A stretch of DNA of 64,000 nt from Ottelia alismoides. Taxonomy: Eukaryota > Streptophyta > Magnoliopsida > Alismatales > Hydrocharitaceae. Numbering within the stretch: the first letter of the stretch is position 1; the number at the start of each line of letters is the position of its first letter. The notes below the pieces were generated by a model. The model did no database searches. It was not told the origin of the DNA and saw only the letters and a program-made list of their open reading frames with translations. Where the stretch lies: positions 248,001 through 312,000 of the forward strand of contig JAZKJV010002611.1 of NCBI GenBank assembly GCA_037367405.1, written 5' to 3'. Of this stretch, positions 58,130-64,000 are shown one piece after another. The position numbers were made by a program, and so were the translations under genes.

Positions 58130-60355
58130 TCACTGGGTCATTCTGATTGTTTTTCTTTTATTTTCCTTTCTTAAGAGTATGGGGGAAAGGAATGGAAGCA
58201 TTTGAGACAGGAGAAAGAGAGCAGAATCATAAATAAGAGCATCTTTATTAGATTTGGAGTTCTTATTATAATCATAATTTTTTTGATAATAATTATGTTG
58301 TTGAAATGGTGACAAAAGTATTTTTGCTGCAACTAGAGGTTCAAGGTCCTCTGCGGTCTCCATAGATGCCTTTCCTTTATCTCGAGGTGAAATCCTCGGG
58401 CGTCCTTTTTCTTCATCCTCAGAAGCATCCTCCGGTTGACCTTTTGAATCTTGATGGTCTGATTCCCTTGCCCGGTCAGGTACGACCACGGTCCTTCCGC
58501 TCCTGAGTGACATGGCATTGATATTGTCAAACGAAAGGATCTCATGTTCAGATGTGGAAAAATCTGAATAGTATACATGTCCATTGTGTTGAGATGATTG
58601 AGATCTATTCAAGTTATTTTGGTTAGCTTGAACTTGGGTGGGAATGGTTGTGGATGGGGCTGTCTGTTCATCCTTCCAACGGGATAAACGATTAACGTTT
58701 ACCCGTAGATCGTATAGCTCATTTCGAAAACTACAAATTTCCTGCAACATTTGTCTCTGGATGTCTACTGGTTCTTCTGGAGGTTTGGATGATTGAGATG
58801 CTTGATTTGGAGCTTGATATTGTAGACGATGTTGTTGAGGTTGGTTCTGACGGTTGAATGGTTGTTGCTGCCTCGAGTGCTGAGTTTGTTGTGGAGCTGT
58901 AGGGAATGCGACATTATAGAAGGTGGGTGGACGTTGATATTGCTGACGGTCCCCCATGTTACCCTGTCGGGTATTGTCCTGTATGTACCATATGTCGTAT
59001 ATCTCGAATGTCAGAGGCGGGGCTTCTTCGACTGTCTTGGTTGGTGGAGGTGGCTGCTGGGAAGGTTGGGTACAGGATTGGTCATGAGCCCACGGTTGTT
59101 GTTGTCCTGATCTAGGCTACTCCTGGACATGATGCACATGATAGACCGAGGCTGTAGGAGCAGTGGGTATCCCTATCTTGGATACCTTCTCAGTGAGCTC
59201 CTCCATTTGCTTTGGAAACTGGGAGATCCGGTTGTCGATGTCGTTCATCCTTTTATTAATTTGATCTACAACTGTTAATTTATCTGCGATGATGTTCATG
59301 TTGGGAATCAAATCCTATGCTATTTCCGTGACACTTTGCTTCCCTCCTTTGGCTTGAAAGTTGTTTAGGGAATCAGTGTAAGCTCTACTGGCAATTTGTG
59401 AATGGCTTGTCTCCGCCATCTGCTCCAGAATTTTCCAGACGGTCTTAGCTCCTCGAAATTTGTAATTGCCTCCACAGGCAGCGCTGACTAAACCATGAGT
59501 CCCGTAGTTAAGGACAGAATAGAGTGATTGAACCAGGATGTTATTATCTAGGTCATGGCAGGGACATTTCTGCAACAGATCTTTAAATCTATCCCATGCT
59601 TCACAAAGTGGTTCATTCGGCATCTGAGAGAAACTAGTGATGCGAGTCCTCATTTGATTGGTTCGACTCAAAGGGTAGAATTTCTTCAAGAATAGGTTCT
59701 TGAACCTATCATAAGTGATCACCGTCACTCCTAAATTTTTCACCTAGTAATCTTCCTTACCTTTCAAGGCGAAAGGTAGTGCAGTGAGACGAATGTAGTC
59801 CTGGCTGACTTGTGGGTACCTCTGATTAGAACATACTAGCTCCAAATCACGCAAAAATTCATAAGGTTCTTCATTTGCATTACCATGAAATTGTGGTAAT
59901 TGACTCAGGAAGTGTGGCTTCAGTTCATGGTGAACCTCTGGCTGAGGTGGCTGCAAGTAATTTCTAACTCTGTATTGCCCGGGATTGTATGCGGCTTCAA
60001 TTGGTGGTTCTTCATCTGCATTCAACCATTCTAGTTGTTCCCTTATTAAATTTTGTTGTTTCTCAGACGCGGCTAATCTTGCGAGAACCATTTGCATTGG
60101 ATCTTCATTGAGTTCATCTTCCTGATTGCTCTTCTTTGGAGGCATCTTTTGTGAGTGCTTCTTTTCACCTTCGGAGTGTGAAAGATTAGAGTCAATAGTT
60201 TGGAAAGGATTATAAGAGGAGGATTCAAGGGGAAGGTGTCCCTGAACCCAAGGTGGTTCTGAGTAAGAGTGGCTCAGAACGTTTGAGACTGGAAAGTTTG
60301 TGGCGGTCAGAAACGGGTTCGCTGAGTACGAACAGAAATTACCACAATCTTCCAT
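58130..60355 (-). pseudogene. gag: Element E gag with three in-frame stops
   Basis: The first ATG is at 60355 (MEDCGNFCSY); a longer reading from a TTG at 60367 is less likely. A Ser-rich N-terminus and MPPKKSNQEDELNEDPMQ lead to the gag core LPQFHGNANEEPYEFLRDLE. A TAG at 59744-59746 falls where C has Trp (AAYWIKHLG). Then follow FLKKFYPLSRT and CPCHDLDNNILVQSLY, a TAG at 59315-59317, a coiled segment, a TAG at 59117-59119, and a Gln-rich C-terminal part ending MSLRSGRTVVVPDRARE near 58490 and a basic tail. All pieces are in one frame, so only point mutations broke this gene before the shift near 58130. Confidence 0.9.
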
Positions 60356-61824
60356 TCCCGAATCCAAGAGATTAACAAGAGGTGTACGGTTTATGATTTA
60401 GGCACAAGTGTGAAGTATTCGATGATAAACTAAGTTCTACGCACAAATCAAACACAATACAAAGTTTTGTTTCACCAACTCACTCAGTGAAGGCCGTAAG
60501 AGTTCGGTCAGTTATCTTGTCGATTTTTAATTGTTGAGAAGTCAAATCTTGCAAACCATTTAACGAGCTGTTGGGTGCCGAAATTTCCTTAAAGACTGTC
60601 CCGAGTTCGTATGACTAGTTGCATCCATTTTCAGCCAGTATAGGTGTAAGTACGGACCGTAAAACGGCTACCCGTGTTACTTAAGGATGGAACCTTACGC
60701 AGTGTTCTTTAAACCACCCACTCTGCTAAGGAAGTCTGGAGCGTTTACTGGCTACCAGTATTCCTCACTGAGAAGTAGCTAATTGTTTTTAAAATCAGTA
60801 GTCTATATGAAAATCTTGACTTGGCTCTATCCTAGTGTGTGTCTCTCTTCTCGCTGAAAGATAAAGACAAACAATGTCGGGGTTGCTCTCCCGCAAGAAT
60901 TCTTGATTTTATGGGTTAATTTAGAATCGGCTATATTTAGCAGTGCCAATTTTATTTAGATGATCACTGAAGAATTTTAGTGAGCATAAATGTACGTCTA
61001 CCGTCCAGTCCCAATTTCCTTTTAAAATTATGTGACAAAACAAGAGGGAGAAATTCGGGAAAAGCCGATGCATGCGAAAACAATGATGTATGCTCAGTTA
61101 GAAGACTTACAGTGAATCCTCGCAATTTCCATGTGGGATGTTAGATAGAAATTAAAAATTATTCTATATGAAATGCAAGCCGATGAAAAACCGCACCTAA
61201 GCAGAAAGTTCTATTAGCGGGGAAGAAATGAGTTAAATTTTGGCTAAATTGAACGATCTATGTGCGTCTCAATTAATAGTGCAGTGTGGCTTAATCCTAC
61301 GAGCACAATCAAAAATTAAAATGCTTTGAGAGTCGTATGTGCAAGTCTATTCTAATCGCCACTTAAGTTGGGCCCCACCCTCACCGGAGAATGAAACAGG
61401 CCACGACACACCACAGAGAAAGTTAGAGGTCTTGTTACACACGCGAGAGTCCAAACGGACACCGTTGTAAATAAGCAGTTAATTACAGAAATTTAAAAAT
61501 TACAGGAAGTAAAAATCTAGACTCTACGCTCTCTCACGACTCGACTCGATCTTAAATTAATTGCGACTTTTTCGGAAGTCGGTGAAGATGCTTTAGTTTA
61601 TTGAAAAATCGCTCCACGTATGTCGTGTACCTCGCAAGAAAAATTAAGAGAGATAATGTAAGAGAGTGACTCCAAAAAAATGATAAAATAGAAAATATAA
61701 ATAAAATTTGAAAATAAATATAGGAAAATAAATTGAATTTACAATGAACAATTCGGGGGTCAGACTACCCGAATGCGGAAAACCGAACGAAAAAATTTAA
61801 GACAAAAATTCTAAGACATTTGCC
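60356..61824 (-). other. Element E untranslated leader
   Basis: I see no credible gene. The conserved block with GTAAGT is at 61110-61105 (- strand). The part 60610-60760 matches the leader of A at about 1490-1640. Confidence 0.75.
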
Positions 61825-61842
61825 TCCCCAGCAACGACGCCA
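61825..61842 (-). promoter_or_regulatory. Element E primer binding site (tRNA-Asp type)
   Basis: On the - strand TGGCGTCGTTGCTGGGGA stands two bases inside the LTR. It differs from the site of C at two C-to-T positions. Confidence 0.9.
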
Positions 61843-61844
61843 TC

Positions 61845-64000
61845 TGACGAGTCCTAAAATGCGCTTGTTAAAAGATGTTTATTTGTCGTTCGTGTTAAAA
61901 TGATTTGTCGTGTGTTGTAGGCGGCAATCGGAATCGGTTAAGAAAAAAACCACAAATAATTTATTCAATTTTCAATCTCGTGGTTTTATGTTTATTTTAC
62001 TTAGGCAAGTCCCAAGATCGATCACAAGGAGGCAAAGGAACAACCTAGAATTATGTCTATCAATATTTGTGCACGGTTTTCGAGGCGATCTTTTTTGGAA
62101 TTTTTAATGCAAATAAGGGATGCAGGATGCAATTTTGGCCTATTTTAGGGACTAAAATGTCAAGTATGTTTAAACAATGTCCGAAAAATATGAAACTTGG
62201 CTACAATGTAAAATATGATGAAATGAATGCACTTTAATTTTTCTGGAATTTTTGGATGCAATGTGAATTTTTATGATTTTTTAAATGAAAACAAAATGAA
62301 TTTCAATATTTATTTATAATAAATACTAACCTATTTATTTTCAAGGATCAAAATTATTTAAGATCTATCACTAGGTGATTGATCTCAAAAAAATCCTAAA
62401 CCTCGAAAATGTGCGATCTAATACCTATTAAAAATTAAACACTGAAATATGCAAAATGATTTTTACAGGGCAAACTATGCATGCAAATACAATTCTTTTT
62501 GGAAACAATGTCAAGCACAATTAACTCTACAATATCTGATTTTTCAGGGATTTTTAAAGCGATGGTTAATCAAATACAAAATAAAGAGAACAAACTGGGA
62601 AAAATATGAAAATTTCCAAAGAATAATTAACTATTAATTCACCATCGATCACAAAAATGTCCACGATATGTCAAAATATAGAGAATTAAAAGAAGAACAT
62701 CATGCTATTTTTCGAATAATAAAATAGTGTAATGTAGAGGTCCACAATTACTGGGGAACACGGGTTATTTATGCAATAAAATAATTATAAACATGCAGTG
62801 GGGGGGACTTGTATGAAATTACCAATAATCAGGAGGTTAAGATTGCAAATATGCCAGAGGGTCACGTGCGAAGCACGTGACCTCTGACGGTCTGGATTGA
62901 TCTGAAATATGGAGCTCCTCCGAGGGGTCTCTGCAATTTGACACTCGACGTCCCCCCACGCATGTGCGAAGCACGTGCTAGGGGTCTCGGGTTGGACACA
63001 ATCGGTGATGAGGGGGCGGGGGCCTGCGGAGGAACGGCGAAGCAATGGCCGGCACCGCTAGCGTCGTGGCGGAGCAGATGAAGGTTGAAGGTCGTTGGCG
63101 TATCGGTGGCGTTGTCGTCTATGGAGGTTGTCGGTCGATGATGACGAAGGTTGAAGCTGAGTCGGTGGGTTGTAGGAGATGCGTTGGTGAAGAAGCGGTG
63201 GGCGGTGGCTGTCGTCGATGAGGTTGCCGGAGGTGAAAGTACGGAGGCGTTATCGGTGAAGACGGTGGCTTGTCATCGAAGGCGGTCGAGGACGAAGGGT
63301 TGTCGGAGACGGCGAAGGCGAAGATATAACGAGAGAGAGAGAGAGAGAGTACTTGGGAAGATAGGACTCGACGACGTGAGTGGCCGGAGCAGAGCAGCTG
63401 CGACGGGCGGAGGCTGGGACGAGGGCGATGAGACCTCGGATTACGCCGAGGGCTTGGTTATCACGACCGGAGGAGAAGAACAGCGGATGGATTGGCGAGG
63501 GGCGGCGCTTGATGTTTAAATAGGGGCGTCGGGGCGGTCGGACGTGGAAGGTGGTGCGCGCGATTGACAAGAGCAAGTTTTGGGATTCGACGAGATTTGT
63601 CAGGAGGAGGAGATTGGAAGGTGATCGTGATATCGAAGATGGGATACGCGACGATCGGAGATGGCGAGATTTGTGGCGAGCGGCCGCGAAATCGGGGGCG
63701 GTGGTAGATTCCAAAAAGGTGGCCTGGGAGGAAGAGGAAGGTGGATGGCTGTCCGATCGGCTGAGATCGGACGTCCATGGAGAGGCCACGTGGCGGGGGT
63801 TGAGGGGCGTTGCACGTGCGCGGCGCGTGCGTGGAGGCATGTGCCTTGCACGTGCGATCCCTTTTTTTTTAATTTTTTATAAAAAATAGAATAAAAATAA
63901 GCCCAAAAATTACTGACACGTGGCGGCACCAGGTGCTGCCACGTGTCAGCACCAAAAAATCGAAAATAAAATACATTATAAAATACAAAAGAAATAGTAA
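61845..64000 (-). repeat. Element E 5' LTR, 3' part (continues beyond the window)
   Basis: It matches 49512-51690 of the 3' LTR, starting TGACGAGTCC on the + strand. One visible difference is a missing stretch near 62945, where the other copy has extra sequence at about 50605-50660. It contains the GC-rich part (62860-63870), TATTTAAA at 63522-63515 and the G-box pair at 63914-63946. Confidence 0.94.

Larger units (their letters stand above)
49512..64000 (-). mobile_element. Element E: decayed Athila-like retrotransposon (5' LTR runs out of the window)
   Basis: Sense strand is -. The 3' LTR is 49512-52500, the polypurine tract 52501-52512, the 3' region up to 54109, pol-pro-gag 54110-60355, the leader to 61824, the primer site 61842-61825 and the 5' LTR from 61845 on. 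It is inserted in the 5' LTR of B. The flanking ACTAT (49507-49511) should be repeated beyond the window. The gag-pol genes are recognisable over their whole length but have many stops, shifts and a changed RT active site, so E is autonomous in origin and now inactive. Confidence 0.93.

Noticed and set aside
61845..64000. A separate solo LTR at the right edge
   Set aside because: It borders the tRNA-Asp primer site of E and matches the E 3' LTR, so it is the 5' LTR of E.

Overview
This window is plant nuclear DNA from a retrotransposon-packed, gene-free and probably heterochromatic region. I see no host gene, tRNA or rRNA. All recognisable coding sequence belongs to Ty3/gypsy elements of the plant-specific Athila group: an Athila-type gag, a DNGSS protease, an FMDD reverse transcriptase, an integrase with a GPY/F-like end and no chromodomain, and a primer site matching the 3' end of plant tRNA-Asp. 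A fragment of a plant mitochondrial gene (ccmFC) and a plant RTE-type LINE tail support a land plant, most likely an angiosperm. The species cannot be told from the sequence.

Layout. Five related Athila-like insertions are nested in one old host element. I call them A to E. A (1-8735, + strand, its 5' LTR cut by the window edge) is a non-autonomous copy without reverse transcriptase or integrase; it sits in the 3' LTR of B. B (- strand, in pieces at 8736-15804, 34657-37082 and 39647-49511) is the oldest layer: decayed gag-pol, a partly duplicated 3' LTR, an RTE LINE fragment in that LTR, and a mitochondrial insert in its leader. C (15805-34656, + strand) is complete and young: 18.85 kb with 3.9-kb LTRs, a perfect 5-bp target duplication (CATCT), and one gag-pol frame broken only by four in-frame stops; it landed just behind the pol stop of B. 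D (37083-39646, + strand) is a solo LTR with a perfect ACCAT duplication, inserted in the pol of B. E (49512 to beyond 64000, - strand) is a moderately decayed copy with most of its 5' LTR in view, inserted in the 5' LTR of B.

How the parts work together. Each element has the order LTR, tRNA-Asp primer site, about 1.3-1.8 kb leader (longer in B because of the mitochondrial insert), gag-pro-pol in one frame, 1.6-2.5 kb untranslated 3' region, polypurine tract, LTR. None has a visible env-like gene. 

The most unusual signal is in the non-coding parts. The 3' region of A, B, C and E carries a series of RNA hairpins whose 3' arm repeats the core of the polypurine tract (CTAAGTATAGGGG). A further hairpin with a GGGA-type loop and changing stem sequence stands directly before the real polypurine tract. 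The outer 21 bp of every LTR form a palindrome, and the leaders share a block with a consensus splice donor. These recur in copies whose surrounding sequence has diverged, so they look like conserved parts of the replication cycle of this family.
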